18,534 bases of DNA from Acidobacteriaceae bacterium (GTDB lineage Bacteria; Acidobacteriota; Terriglobia; Terriglobales; Acidobacteriaceae), in NCBI GenBank assembly GCA_003140705.1, contig PLKU01000089.1, forward strand, positions 5,190-23,723, written 5' to 3'. Both the position numbers and the translations under genes were made by a program. Below the pieces are notes generated by a model, which had not been told where the DNA came from, did no database searches, and worked only from the letters and a program-made list of their open reading frames with translations. This document shows, piece by piece, positions 9,622 to 16,799 of the stretch (the stretch's first letter is position 1; each line of letters begins with the position of its first letter).

Positions 9622-12276
9622 TTACTCCGAGTCCTTTACGAGGAGAGCGACCGGGAATCGTTGGAGCAAACTCTTCACTCGCACTCCTCCCCCATTCACC
9701 ACTTCACCGGTAAGCAGGTTCCTCCAGCGGCCAGCGGGAAGCTCAACTATCGTGCTCCCAAATCCGCCGCCGAGCGTAACATTCCAGCGAGGGGCAATTG
9801 CGGCGACGGAATCAGCGCGGAGAAACGCGATAACATGCATCGATTTGGCGCCGTCGGTTGGCAAAGGGGCATAGGAAGATCTCTCGTCGAACCACTGAGG
9901 TTGCTCACGGCGAAGGTGCAGCGCCTGATGGACCAGCCACAGTTTTGGCAGTCCTGTGTCCATGCGCTTCATGATTTCATCAACAGGCAAGCCGGCCCTT
10001 AGTTCGCCAAGCATCAATCGCCTGTTCTCATAGTCGACGGGGCCGCGATTGTCAGGGTCCACAAGTCGCAGGTCCCACAACTCACTGCCCTGATAGGTGT
10101 CGGGGACTCCAGGAGCGGTGCATTTGAGGAGGGTCTGTGCGAGGCTGTTAATTCGACCGGGGAGCAGGACCCGGCCAACGAAACCTTCAAGCTCTGAAAG
10201 AAATTCTGTTGATTCGAGAATCCGCTCGATGAAGGACTTCGTCGCATCTTCAAATTCCTTGTTCTGATGCGTCCAGCTGGTTCGCTGCTTCGCCTCGCGC
10301 ACAGCCTTCTCCATATATGCAACAACCCTATCCTGTGAAATAGGCCACGCGCCGATGAGTGTTTGATAAAGAAAGTATTCCGTGTTGTGGTCGGGAAAGC
10401 CCTGCGTTTTGAAGGAGCGGTTTCTGCGCGACCAGCGATGAAGGGCTGCGCGCAGGCGCGAGGGAATCTCCGTCAGTACCGCGAGGCGTGCACGAACATC
10501 GTCAGAGCGCTTTGTGTCATGAGTGGAAAGCGTAGTCATCGTGAGCGGATGCTGTGCCTGCATTCCGGCGCAATATTCATGAAACTGGTCGATAGTGATG
10601 CCGTCGCTATTTGGTGCCGCGCCAACCTCGTTCAATCCAATCATCCGATTGAAGCAGTAGAGTGCGGTATCTTCTACGCCTTTGGCCATTACCGGAGCGG
10701 TGAATTCCTGAAAGCGGAGGAGAAATTCTGTTTCGAGAGTTCCGCGAGTCTGTAATGACAGAACCTTCCCAATGAAGTCAAAGAGTTCAGGATCGATGTC
10801 GGACCTTTGCGTCTTCGCGGCAGCTACAGCATCCCCGATTTCGGTTCGGTCCTGATCGGTAATTTGGTCCCGATCCGGGATAACATATGTTCTATACACC
10901 GAGAAGCATGCGGCAACTTCACGTATGGCACGGCGGATTTCGGCGCGTGTGTAATCGCGGCGATCGCGATTGTTTTCGCAGATCTCGACAAAGAGATGGG
11001 CTAGCCGGTTGACATCGCTGCCTAACGACTCCTGCTCAACGGCAAGCTTCTTCGCGTGGGCGAGGGATTCAAAACTCTCGTCCTGGCCGGTGAAATTGAC
11101 GTAAATTGAGGTCAGCTCGGAAAGCCCTTCACGGTATACCAAGAGCCCATTGCATAGGTTAAGAAAGTCGTAACCGGTGGTGCCGGCGATCGGCCATGTT
11201 GGGCGCAGTGATTCCCGGGGCTCAAGAATCTTCTCGGCCAGAATCCACGCATCTGAGGCGCTGGCGCGCAATCGCCCGAAGTATTGTTCGGGATCGCGTA
11301 ACCCGTCAGGATGATCGACGCGAACGCCGTCGAGCACACCATCGCGAAGCCACCCGATAATCCGGTAGTGCGTCGCTTGAAAGACATACGAGCGCTCAAC
11401 GCGGACGCCGATCAAGGAATTGATGTCGAAGAAGCGACGATAACCAAGCTCCTGGTCGGCCGTGCGCCAATAGGCCAGTCGATAATTCTGCAGATTGAGG
11501 AGGGCGTCGAGAGTATCGGTGTTCTTGTTGATTTCGTCGACTGCCCGCTTAATGGCTGGTGCTACTTCAGGCTGCTCTGTCGAGAGGCGCAGAAGGAGTT
11601 CGTAAAGGATAGCCTTATCGCGATGGCGCGCCGCGAGCAAGTCCAGGTCAATGGAATCGGGCGAGGGAAGCCGTGCCAGGCTGTCGGCCACGAAGTTGAG
11701 CATCGGCGCATTGATTGAATTTGCGGCCAGCGCCAATGGAATCGCAAGCGAACGAGGCGCTAAAGGGAATCGATGATCCATGTAGCGAACCTGAAAGGAT
11801 TCGCCATCATAGTGAATAACAATCTGGTTGGCGCTCAACGCGCGACCGTAATGCTCGCCAAGCACTGGAATAAGAACTTTGTTTTGCAGCTTTACTTCGG
11901 CGGAGTTCCAGTCGACATCGAACCAGGTGGCATACCGGCTTGAGGGACCATTCTCAAGCACGTCCCACCAATATCTGTTTTCAGGTCCTGTGGCCATGTG
12001 ATTGGGTACGATGTCCAGCACCTGGCCCATGTCGAGCGCCCGTAGCGTGTCACAGAAGTGCGCGTGACCTTGCTCGCCACCAATCTCGCAGTTCACCTTT
12101 TGTGGATCGACCACATCATAGCCATGCATGCTGCCTTTGGCCGCCTGGAGGTATGGTGAGCAATAGATATGCGAGACGCCTAACTCCTTGAGATAGGCTG
12201 CAAGGTTGGAGGCATCACCGAACGTGAAGCCCGCATGCAGCTGAAGCCGGTAACAAGACGATATAGGACGCGGCAT
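9622..12276 (-). CDS. treY: TreY, malto-oligosyltrehalose synthase
   Basis: TreY converts the reducing-end alpha-1,4 bond of a malto-oligosaccharide or glucan into an alpha,alpha-1,1 (trehalosyl) bond by intramolecular transglycosylation; it is a cytosolic GH13 enzyme. The protein has 884 residues, within the family range. It opens with the characteristic SSCYRLQLHAGFTFGDA and SHIYCSPYLQAAKGSMHGYDVVDP. Catalytic residues: nucleophile D321 in GVRVDHPDGL, acid/base E348 in WILAEKILEP, and D587 in STHDTKRSDDVRARL. The C-terminal signature CTAPGVPDTYQGSELWDLRLVDPDNRGPVD is complete (split here only for description). Start ATG at 12274-12276; GGGGAA about 8 bases upstream on the coding strand is a weak ribosome binding site. 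It is the first gene of the treY-treZ operon, with a 2-base gap to treZ, and has a 430-base gene-free region in front of it. Confidence 0.96.
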   Translation of the reverse strand: MPRPISSCYRLQLHAGFTFGDASNLAAYLKELGVSHIYCSPYLQAAKGSMHGYDVVDPQKVNCEIGGEQGHAHFCDTLRALDMGQVLDIVPNHMATGPENRYWWDVLENGPSSRYATWFDVDWNSAEVKLQNKVLIPVLGEHYGRALSANQIVIHYDGESFQVRYMDHRFPLAPRSLAIPLALAANSINAPMLNFVADSLARLPSPDSIDLDLLAARHRDKAILYELLLRLSTEQPEVAPAIKRAVDEINKNTDTLDALLNLQNYRLAYWRTADQELGYRRFFDINSLIGVRVERSYVFQATHYRIIGWLRDGVLDGVRVDHPDGLRDPEQYFGRLRASASDAWILAEKILEPRESLRPTWPIAGTTGYDFLNLCNGLLVYREGLSELTSIYVNFTGQDESFESLAHAKKLAVEQESLGSDVNRLAHLFVEICENNRDRRDYTRAEIRRAIREVAACFSVYRTYVIPDRDQITDQDRTEIGDAVAAAKTQRSDIDPELFDFIGKVLSLQTRGTLETEFLLRFQEFTAPVMAKGVEDTALYCFNRMIGLNEVGAAPNSDGITIDQFHEYCAGMQAQHPLTMTTLSTHDTKRSDDVRARLAVLTEIPSRLRAALHRWSRRNRSFKTQGFPDHNTEYFLYQTLIGAWPISQDRVVAYMEKAVREAKQRTSWTHQNKEFEDATKSFIERILESTEFLSELEGFVGRVLLPGRINSLAQTLLKCTAPGVPDTYQGSELWDLRLVDPDNRGPVDYENRRLMLGELRAGLPVDEIMKRMDTGLPKLWLVHQALHLRREQPQWFDERSSYAPLPTDGAKSMHVIAFLRADSVAAIAPRWNVTLGGGFGSTIVELPAGRWRNLLTGEVVNGGGVRVKSLLQRFPVALLVKDSE
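9625..9628 (-). promoter_or_regulatory. treZ ribosome binding site inside the end of treY
   Basis: CTCC on the + strand reads GGAG on the coding strand, 5 bases before the treZ ATG and immediately before the treY TAA (9622-9624). This arrangement favours re-initiation by ribosomes finishing treY. Confidence 0.7.
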
Positions 12277-12706
12277 AATAAGATTCCCCGAAAGGCAAAA
12301 GAGCTAATCCTCTGCGTTCGTGCATGCGGCGCGAATTGCCGACGGGCGTGCGTTATTGTGCGGACTTGGAGGAATTACACGCCTTCAATAGACCGAGCAG
12401 TGCTGGGCACAGGCGGTTATGCAATGTAGGCTTAGATGATTGCGAGCTCAATGGGGATGTAAAGGCTGCAATTCCAGTGAAGTTTTTATGGCGATCGATC
12501 ACAGAGGATTCTCTGTGTAAGTCTTTTATTTTGAGTTGATTATTTGATTCGCGAGGAGTTCAGGCGGCTGGCAGTGCATGAATCTCACGTCCTAATCCTC
12601 AGGCGATAGCACCAAGCTTGGCGAGGAAGCCGTTGGCGGCCACCTACCCACTTGAACAAATATCCGTGGGGCTGGCAAAGATCGGCCCGCTGCCTGAGAG
12701 GCCGCG
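12277..12706. other. 430-base gene-free region upstream of treY and downstream of the DUF507 pair
   Basis: Open frames here are short and their translations look like random sequence. Both flanking genes read on the - strand, so this stretch should hold the treY promoter and possibly the 3' end of the DUF507 transcript. An AT-rich patch lies at about 12480-12555, unlike the GC-rich surroundings. I could not define -35/-10 boxes with acceptable spacing, and found no T-run terminator behind the DUF507 genes. Confidence 0.55.
12500..12517. repeat. Perfect dyad CACAGAG-GATT-CTCTGTG upstream of treY
   Basis: A 7-base inverted repeat with a 4-base centre, in the AT-rich patch about 225 bases in front of treY. 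On the + strand it is followed by a T-rich stretch (GTCTTTTATTTT), but no + strand gene ends nearby, so it is not an obvious terminator. It could be an operator for treYZ or a chance dyad. Confidence 0.35.
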
Positions 12707-12982
12707 TCAGATGCCGAGCTTCCGCACCTCATCGTTGTAATACTTGCGGTAGAGAATTTCCCACTCCTGAGAACCCTCGAGGATGATCTTGCGCTGGCTG
12801 GCAATCTTGAGCCGCGCCGCGGTATCGATCCTGGCCTCTTCGCCGAGTAGCGATTCCAGAGCCTTGCGTGCCTCCTGGCGAATTGTATTGCGATCCTCCA
12901 GAAACCCGACTTCGTCAATTTCCGCCAGCGTATCGGCCACCGTGTGAGCCAGCTTGTTGAGCTTATCGCGGTTGATTCTCAT
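12707..12982 (-). CDS. DUF507 family protein (second of tandem pair)
   Basis: A 91-residue soluble, charged, predicted all-helical protein. MRINRDKLNKLAHTVADTL at the N-terminus and the ending EWEILYRKYYNDEVRKLGI resemble DUF507 (PF04368), a family of small bacterial proteins without a known function. Its ATG (12980-12982) overlaps the TGA of the preceding DUF507 gene in an ATGA, indicating translational coupling. It is distantly similar in layout to its partner (short N-terminal basic helix, acidic middle, K/R-rich end), so the pair probably arose by duplication and may act as a heteromer; that last point is inference. Confidence 0.78.
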   Translation of the reverse strand: MRINRDKLNKLAHTVADTLAEIDEVGFLEDRNTIRQEARKALESLLGEEARIDTAARLKIASQRKIILEGSQEWEILYRKYYNDEVRKLGI

Positions 12983-13257
12983 AGAACCGCCTTGTATTTC
13001 TTGGCCAGTTCGGTCTTGACCTTCTTGAACATCTCAGCGTATTGCGCACCGCTCTTGCGCATTTCTTCGGAATACGCGTCGAGAATGACGCGGACTTCGT
13101 CGTTGATGCGGTCCTCAAGCGAAAGCTCGTCGATCAGGCCCGCTGCAACGCGCGCCTCCACCACCTTCAAGTCGCTGGTGGTGATCAGTTTGGCGTCGAT
13201 GAGGTGCTTGACCGTACGGCGGGCCAGATACCCAATGTAATCACGGGAAAAAATCAT
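12979..13257 (-). CDS. DUF507 family protein (first of tandem pair)
   Basis: A 92-residue soluble helical protein, MIFSRDYIGYLARRTVKHLI at the start, then a central acidic stretch (DELSLEDRINDEVRVILD) and a lysine-rich end (KKVKTELAKKYKAVL). The spacing and the EDRINDEVR block are typical of DUF507. The function of the family is unknown. The ATG at 13255-13257 lacks a strong Shine-Dalgarno. The last codon and stop (CTATGA) overlap the start of the next gene by 4 bases. The gene is divergent from the zinc-ribbon gene, with a 254-base intergenic region between them. Confidence 0.8.
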   Translation of the reverse strand: MIFSRDYIGYLARRTVKHLIDAKLITTSDLKVVEARVAAGLIDELSLEDRINDEVRVILDAYSEEMRKSGAQYAEMFKKVKTELAKKYKAVL

Positions 13258-13458
13258 GAGTTAGGCGTCAGGATACCCCATTGGCCCCGCCTGTGTACAC
13301 CGAGGATCGATTCCGGGCGGAAATGCACAGGAGAAGGATGGAAAGCCGAGGGGGCACTCGGCAAAACCTCTAGCGTGCGATCCGGGCTGAGTCTTTGGCG
13401 TGATATTGAAGAAAAAATACGGAGTTAGCGGACGTATCTTGAGGTATATTTGCGTAGC

Positions 13459-13482
13459 CGGGAAACCAGCGGGGTTTCTCCG
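13459..13482 (+). other. 5' leader hairpin upstream of the zinc-ribbon gene
   Basis: CGGGAAACC (13459-13467) pairs with GGTTTC-T-CCG (13473-13482): nine base pairs with one bulged T and a 5-base loop. It lies just after a possible -10 box (TATATT, 13445-13450) and 18 bases before the ribosome binding site. It could be a stabilising leader structure. There is no T-run, so it is not a terminator. I could not find a matching -35 box. Confidence 0.35.
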
Positions 13483-13499
13483 ATCAAACAATCAAGGAA

Positions 13500-13505
13500 A
13501 AGGAG
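13500..13505 (+). promoter_or_regulatory. Ribosome binding site supporting GTG start at 13512
   Basis: AAGGAG, 6 bases in front of GTG 13512. It fixes the non-ATG start, which is also required to keep the first zinc-ribbon CxxC (residues 5-8). Confidence 0.8.
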
Positions 13506-13511
13506 ATCATC

Positions 13512-14174
13512 GTGGCTAGCTACTGTTCGAAATGTGGAGCTGAAGTACACCCGGACCACCAAACCTGCCTGTCATGTGGGACACCTGTGGCCGCGGCTGC
13601 TTCGGTTGTGGCGCCTGTGCCTGTGGCTGCCCAACCAGCGCCTGTTCCGGCAAAATCCGGGTCGAGCGCTCTCAAGATCATCCTGATTATCATCGCGATC
13701 TTCATTGGACTGGGAATTCTCGGAGCGGGAGCTTTCGGGTTCTTCGTCTGGCGGGTTGCGCACGCCATCCATGTCTCGAGTTCAAATTCAGGCAAGGACG
13801 GCGAAGTAACGCTGAATACTCCCGGCGGGTCGTTTACCGCCAATACCTCAGAGAACTTCACGGCGGCCGATCTGGGCACTGACATTTATCCTGGCGCTAC
13901 GACCGGCAAAGGCAGTATGAGGATCACTTTGCCCTCGGGTTCGTCAGTCACTGCTGTATTTGTAACTTCTGACTCAAAAGAGCAGGTAGTCAGTTATTAC
14001 AAAGAAAAATTCGGCAGCAGCGTCTCTGTCTTCGATAGCGCGAACAGTGCGATGCTCACGTCGCAGAAGGGTAACCAGGAAAGCATCATGGTCACGGTTA
14101 CGCCGAACCAGTCCCAATACAACGGCAAGACGCAGATCACCATTATTCACACGATCAGCAACAAACCTTCCTAG
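13512..14174 (+). CDS. Membrane-anchored zinc-ribbon protein
   Basis: A 220-residue protein starting at GTG 13512. The N-terminus is a small zinc ribbon with C5-x2-C8 and C19-x2-C22 (YCSKCG...TCLSCG). It is followed by an Ala/Pro/Val-rich linker (about 25-50), a single transmembrane helix (about 54-80, KIILIIIAIFIGLGILGAG), and an extracytoplasmic domain of about 135 residues. That domain is Ser/Thr/Asn-rich and contains GTDIYPGATTGKG and a VVSYYKEKFGSSV segment, like the 'YP.A......' and 'V..FY...' patterns of some acidobacterial surface proteins. The zinc ribbon would be cytoplasmic. I do not recognise a specific function; a sensing or scaffolding role is possible. It is a single gene with its own leader, convergent with the next gene. 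Confidence 0.75.
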   Translation: MASYCSKCGAEVHPDHQTCLSCGTPVAAAASVVAPVPVAAQPAPVPAKSGSSALKIILIIIAIFIGLGILGAGAFGFFVWRVAHAIHVSSSNSGKDGEVTLNTPGGSFTANTSENFTAADLGTDIYPGATTGKGSMRITLPSGSSVTAVFVTSDSKEQVVSYYKEKFGSSVSVFDSANSAMLTSQKGNQESIMVTVTPNQSQYNGKTQITIIHTISNKPS

Positions 14175-14212
14175 GGTCGTTGGTCAAAGTGGTGAGCAGC
14201 CATGCACCTTAC

Positions 14213-14236
14213 GGGGCGCGGATTCAGCCGTGCCCC
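14213..14236. terminator. GC-rich hairpin between convergent genes (terminator-like, no T-run)
   Basis: GGGGCGCGG (14213-14221) pairs with CCGTGCCCC (14228-14236) around an ATTCAG loop: nine pairs, one of them G-U on the + strand. It sits 38 bases after the zinc-ribbon stop and 4 bases beyond the stop of the facing gene. It lacks a T-run on either strand, so it may stabilise both 3' ends or be a dispersed palindromic repeat. From memory, similar 'GGCACGG..TCAGCCGTGCC' palindromes are common in acidobacterial intergenic DNA. Confidence 0.45.
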
Positions 14237-14240
14237 CCAT

Positions 14241-14552
14241 TCAATCTTCATGGGATTGGGCATGGCATTGGGCCTGGGCATAGGTCCATGCAGAGAACGG
14301 CGGGTGTCCCGCACTGGGATCATCGGTCATGATGAACGGGTCCGGCCCAAACCCTGTGTATAGCCGGTATCGATCAGCTGGTGAAAGATCAAGCGGAACC
14401 TCATCTTTGAGATATTGGTCGACAACCTGCTGACAGGCGGCAACCGCGCCAGCCAGCGTGGAGAAGTCTGCGAGCTTGTACCGCGCACCCTCGTCCTGGT
14501 AGTGGAAGTTGTCATCCACATAAACAGAATATGTATGCCCCAACTTCGCCAT
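14241..14552 (-). CDS. Small conserved-looking protein of unknown function
   Basis: A 103-residue soluble acidic protein, starting MAKLGHTYSVYVDDNFHYQDE, with a central ADFSTLAGAVAACQQVVDQYL helix and an end containing GFGPDPFIMTDD and PFSAWTYAQAQC. The combination of an opening 'VYVDDNFHY.DE..RY', an 'A..AC...VD.YL' helix and 'FG.DPFI' looks like a widespread family of small uncharacterised proteins. Its composition and codon usage look like real coding sequence. A GAGGGG lies about 11 bases before the ATG on the coding strand. It has no signal peptide or membrane segment. It is divergent from the ABC exporter and convergent with the zinc-ribbon gene. I do not know its function. Confidence 0.65.
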   Translation of the reverse strand: MAKLGHTYSVYVDDNFHYQDEGARYKLADFSTLAGAVAACQQVVDQYLKDEVPLDLSPADRYRLYTGFGPDPFIMTDDPSAGHPPFSAWTYAQAQCHAQSHED

Positions 14553-14665
14553 TCAAAACTTTTCCCCCTCGCACTAACTGCTCCTGCCCTGGGCCGCCGG
14601 CGACCTTCCCGTTTTTCTGCAGCCATTGCTGATTGCCGCCGCCCTTCCGGCCCTCCCGTACAATG

Positions 14666-14672
14666 AAAAAGG
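14666..14672 (+). promoter_or_regulatory. Ribosome binding site favouring ABC exporter start at ATG 14678
   Basis: AAAAAGG lies 5 bases before ATG 14678. The in-frame upstream starts ATG 14663 and TTG 14633 lack a Shine-Dalgarno and would add only a short basic/Pro-rich extension. Confidence 0.6.
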
Positions 14673-14677
14673 CAGCC

Positions 14678-16678
14678 ATGGCGGACGAAGAGCAAGAAGA
14701 ACTCAAGAAACGCGCCCCCAAGACGCGAGACGAAGACCCGGTCGGTAAGGTCTACGACGCGCGGCTTGTTCGCCGTCTCGGCCATTATCTGCGCCCGTAC
14801 TGGATTCAGGCCACTGTTTCTTCTCTCGCAGTGAGCTTCAAGTCCCTCAGCGACGTCACTGGGCCCTACTTGGTGAAGGTGGCCATCGATCGTTACCTGA
14901 CGGGCAATTCCAGCCCCGCCACCAACTGGCTGACGCGTCGGCTGCCCGCGGACGGCTACCACGGGATCACCATACTGGCGACCATATATTTGGGCGCGCT
15001 ACTCTCGGCGTATCTTTTCGATTTCATCCAGGTGTACATGATGCAGTGGACCGGGCAGAAGATCATGTTCGATCTTCGCCGGGATATTTTCCGCCACATG
15101 CAACGTATGCATATCGGCTTCTTCGACCAACACGCCGTAGGCCGCCTGGTTACACGCCTCACCTCGGACGTGGACGCCATCAACGAGATGTTCACGGCAG
15201 GCGTGCTAGCCATTGTGGACGACTTTTTCAACCTGACCATCATGGCCGCGGTGATGCTGACCATCAACTGGTGGTTGGCGCTGATTGCCTTTGCGGTTCT
15301 GCCGCTGATCCTCATCGTCACTCGTCTGTTCAGGGACAGTGTGCGCGAAAGCTACCGGCGCGTCCGCGCAGCCATTGCGCGCATCAACAGCTTCACGCAG
15401 GAACACATCTCGGGGATGAGCGTTGTCCAACTCTTCAACCGCGAGCAACGGGCCTACCAGGATTTTGAAGATGTGAACCGGCTGCACATGATCGCGTTCA
15501 AAGACACCATCTTTGCGTACGCGCTGTATTACCCGGCGGTGGAACTGCTTTCGGCATTGGCGATTGCACTGGTCATCTGGCGAGGCGGGTTCGGCGTGCT
15601 CAATGGAACGGTGACGATCGGCGTGCTCGCCATGTTCATCCAGTATTCGCAGCGTTTTTGGCGGCCTATTCAGGACTTGAGCGACAAATACAACATCTTG
15701 CAAGCCGCCATGGCCGCTTGCGAGAGGATATTCAAACTGCTGGATACGGCACCTGAGATTGTGAGCCCTGTGCATCCGACTGAGGGCAACAACAGCAATC
15801 GAATTGAGTTCCAGCACGTCTGGTTTACCTATCAAACTTTGACCGAGACTCAAAAGGCTGCTGTTGCATTGGCGTGCAGTCCCATGCCCAACTACTCGGC
15901 AATCTGCGCCATTGAAGGCATTGAGTGGATTCTGAAGGATGTTTCCTTCACGGTCGAACCAGGGCAGACGGTGGCCATCGTGGGGCACACGGGTGCGGGA
16001 AAGACGACACTGACCAGCCTGATGATGCGTTTCTACGACGTGACTGCCGGAAGGATTCTGCTCGACGGGCTGGACCTGCGCGAACAGGATCTGGCCGTGC
16101 TGCGTAAACACTTCGCGGTTGTGTTGCAGGATCCCTTCCTGTTTACGGGAACACTGGCAGAAAACATTCGCCTTGGGAACGAAGCAATTACCGAGGACGG
16201 CCTGCGGCAGGCGGCCCGTGACGTGAACGTGCTGGACTTTATTGAGACACTGCCAAAGCAGTTTGAGGAACCGGTGCAGGAGCGGGGGAATTCGCTCTCG
16301 ACGGGCCAGAAGCAGCTGATCAACTTTGCGCGGGCTCTGGCCTACAATCCGAGGATTTTGATTCTCGACGAAGCCACTTCAAGCGTGGACACGGACACAG
16401 AGTTGCGGATTCGGGGCGCGCTGGAACGGATGGTCGAGGGACGAACGAGCGTGCTGATCGCGCACCGGCTTTCCACGGTTCAGCGCGCGGAGACGATCCT
16501 GGTGATGCACAAGGGGCAGTTGCGCGAGATAGGCAGCCACCAGGAATTGCTGGCGCAGCGCGGGCTCTACTGGAAGCTTTACCAGTTGCAGTACAAGGAC
16601 CAGGAGCAGGAATCAGGGGTCGGGAATCAGGGATCAAGCGATTCGATGCGGGAACATTCGGTTGCGCCGGCGGTGTGA
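14678..16678 (+). CDS. ABC exporter, fused transmembrane and ATPase domains (MdlB/BmrD-like)
   Basis: A 666-residue half-transporter working as a dimer in the cytoplasmic membrane, exporting lipids, drugs or peptides; the substrate cannot be read from sequence. The N-terminal six-helix ABC_membrane domain (about 30-330) includes GRLVTRLTSDVDAINEMFT and ISGMSVVQLFNRE, typical of the MdlB/BmrD/YheH branch. The ATPase domain has Walker A GHTGAGKTT (K442), Q-loop VVLQDPFLF, signature LSTGQ (S541; LSTGQ in place of LSGGQ), Walker B ILILDEATS (D564, E565) and switch H596 in AHRLST. All key residues are present. Oddities: about 33 extra residues (about 385-416) between the A-loop Tyr (FTY) and WILKDVSF, and a hydrophilic tail encoded partly by a 'ggaatcaggg' direct repeat. 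It has no partner half-transporter in view, so it may form a homodimer or pair with a product outside the window. Confidence 0.93.
   Translation: MADEEQEELKKRAPKTRDEDPVGKVYDARLVRRLGHYLRPYWIQATVSSLAVSFKSLSDVTGPYLVKVAIDRYLTGNSSPATNWLTRRLPADGYHGITILATIYLGALLSAYLFDFIQVYMMQWTGQKIMFDLRRDIFRHMQRMHIGFFDQHAVGRLVTRLTSDVDAINEMFTAGVLAIVDDFFNLTIMAAVMLTINWWLALIAFAVLPLILIVTRLFRDSVRESYRRVRAAIARINSFTQEHISGMSVVQLFNREQRAYQDFEDVNRLHMIAFKDTIFAYALYYPAVELLSALAIALVIWRGGFGVLNGTVTIGVLAMFIQYSQRFWRPIQDLSDKYNILQAAMAACERIFKLLDTAPEIVSPVHPTEGNNSNRIEFQHVWFTYQTLTETQKAAVALACSPMPNYSAICAIEGIEWILKDVSFTVEPGQTVAIVGHTGAGKTTLTSLMMRFYDVTAGRILLDGLDLREQDLAVLRKHFAVVLQDPFLFTGTLAENIRLGNEAITEDGLRQAARDVNVLDFIETLPKQFEEPVQERGNSLSTGQKQLINFARALAYNPRILILDEATSSVDTDTELRIRGALERMVEGRTSVLIAHRLSTVQRAETILVMHKGQLREIGSHQELLAQRGLYWKLYQLQYKDQEQESGVGNQGSSDSMREHSVAPAV
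16608..16634. repeat. Short direct repeat GGAATCAGGG in the 3' end of the ABC exporter gene
   Basis: GGAATCAGGG occurs twice, separated by 5 bases, and the second copy is followed by ATC. The copies are in frame in the coding sequence and give the Gly/Ser/Asn-rich tail ESGVGNQGS just before the stop. I recall that runs of 'gggaatcagggatc' type are frequent as dispersed repeats in acidobacterial genomes; here they appear to have been taken into a C-terminus. Confidence 0.4.
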
Positions 16679-16706
16679 GCCTGCTTGACGAAGGCGGCCT
16701 GGTCTC

Positions 16707-16763
16707 GCTGAAAGGATAGCAAGACTCCATTTGGAAGCTGTTTCACTGCAAATATCCTTCAGC
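16707..16763. repeat. Inverted repeat in the gap between ABC exporter and SMP-30 gene
   Basis: GCTGAAAGGATA (16707-16718) and TATCCTTCAGC (16753-16763) are complementary over 11 bases, with one extra A in the left arm and 34 bases between the arms. It ends 36 bases before the SMP-30 start and could be a regulator-binding site, a leader structure, or a weak terminator of the exporter gene; there is no T-run. Confidence 0.4.
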
Positions 16764-16799
16764 TCACTGGACGCCTACGGGGGATGAAGACAGACTACG

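Noticed and set aside
9059..9874. A 271-codon open frame on the + strand across the treY/treZ junction
   Set aside because: It is antisense to two well-supported enzymes, has no ribosome binding site, and gives no recognisable protein.
12324..12539. A short + strand open frame in the gene-free region
   Set aside because: No ribosome binding site, no recognisable sequence pattern, and it runs across the dyad and AT-rich patch; chance is more likely.
12598..12700. CTCAGGC and GCCTGAG as a possible terminator after the DUF507 genes
   Set aside because: Only 7 bases paired across about 85 bases, and no T-run on the - strand; expected by chance.
13422..13450. Promoter for the zinc-ribbon gene with TATATT as -10
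   Set aside because: No -35 element at an acceptable distance; kept only as a remark under the leader hairpin.
15206..16111. A 301-codon open frame on the - strand
   Set aside because: It lies entirely antisense to the ABC exporter, whose motifs are intact; its translation is His/Arg/Gln-rich with no domain, typical of a frame opposite GC-rich coding DNA.
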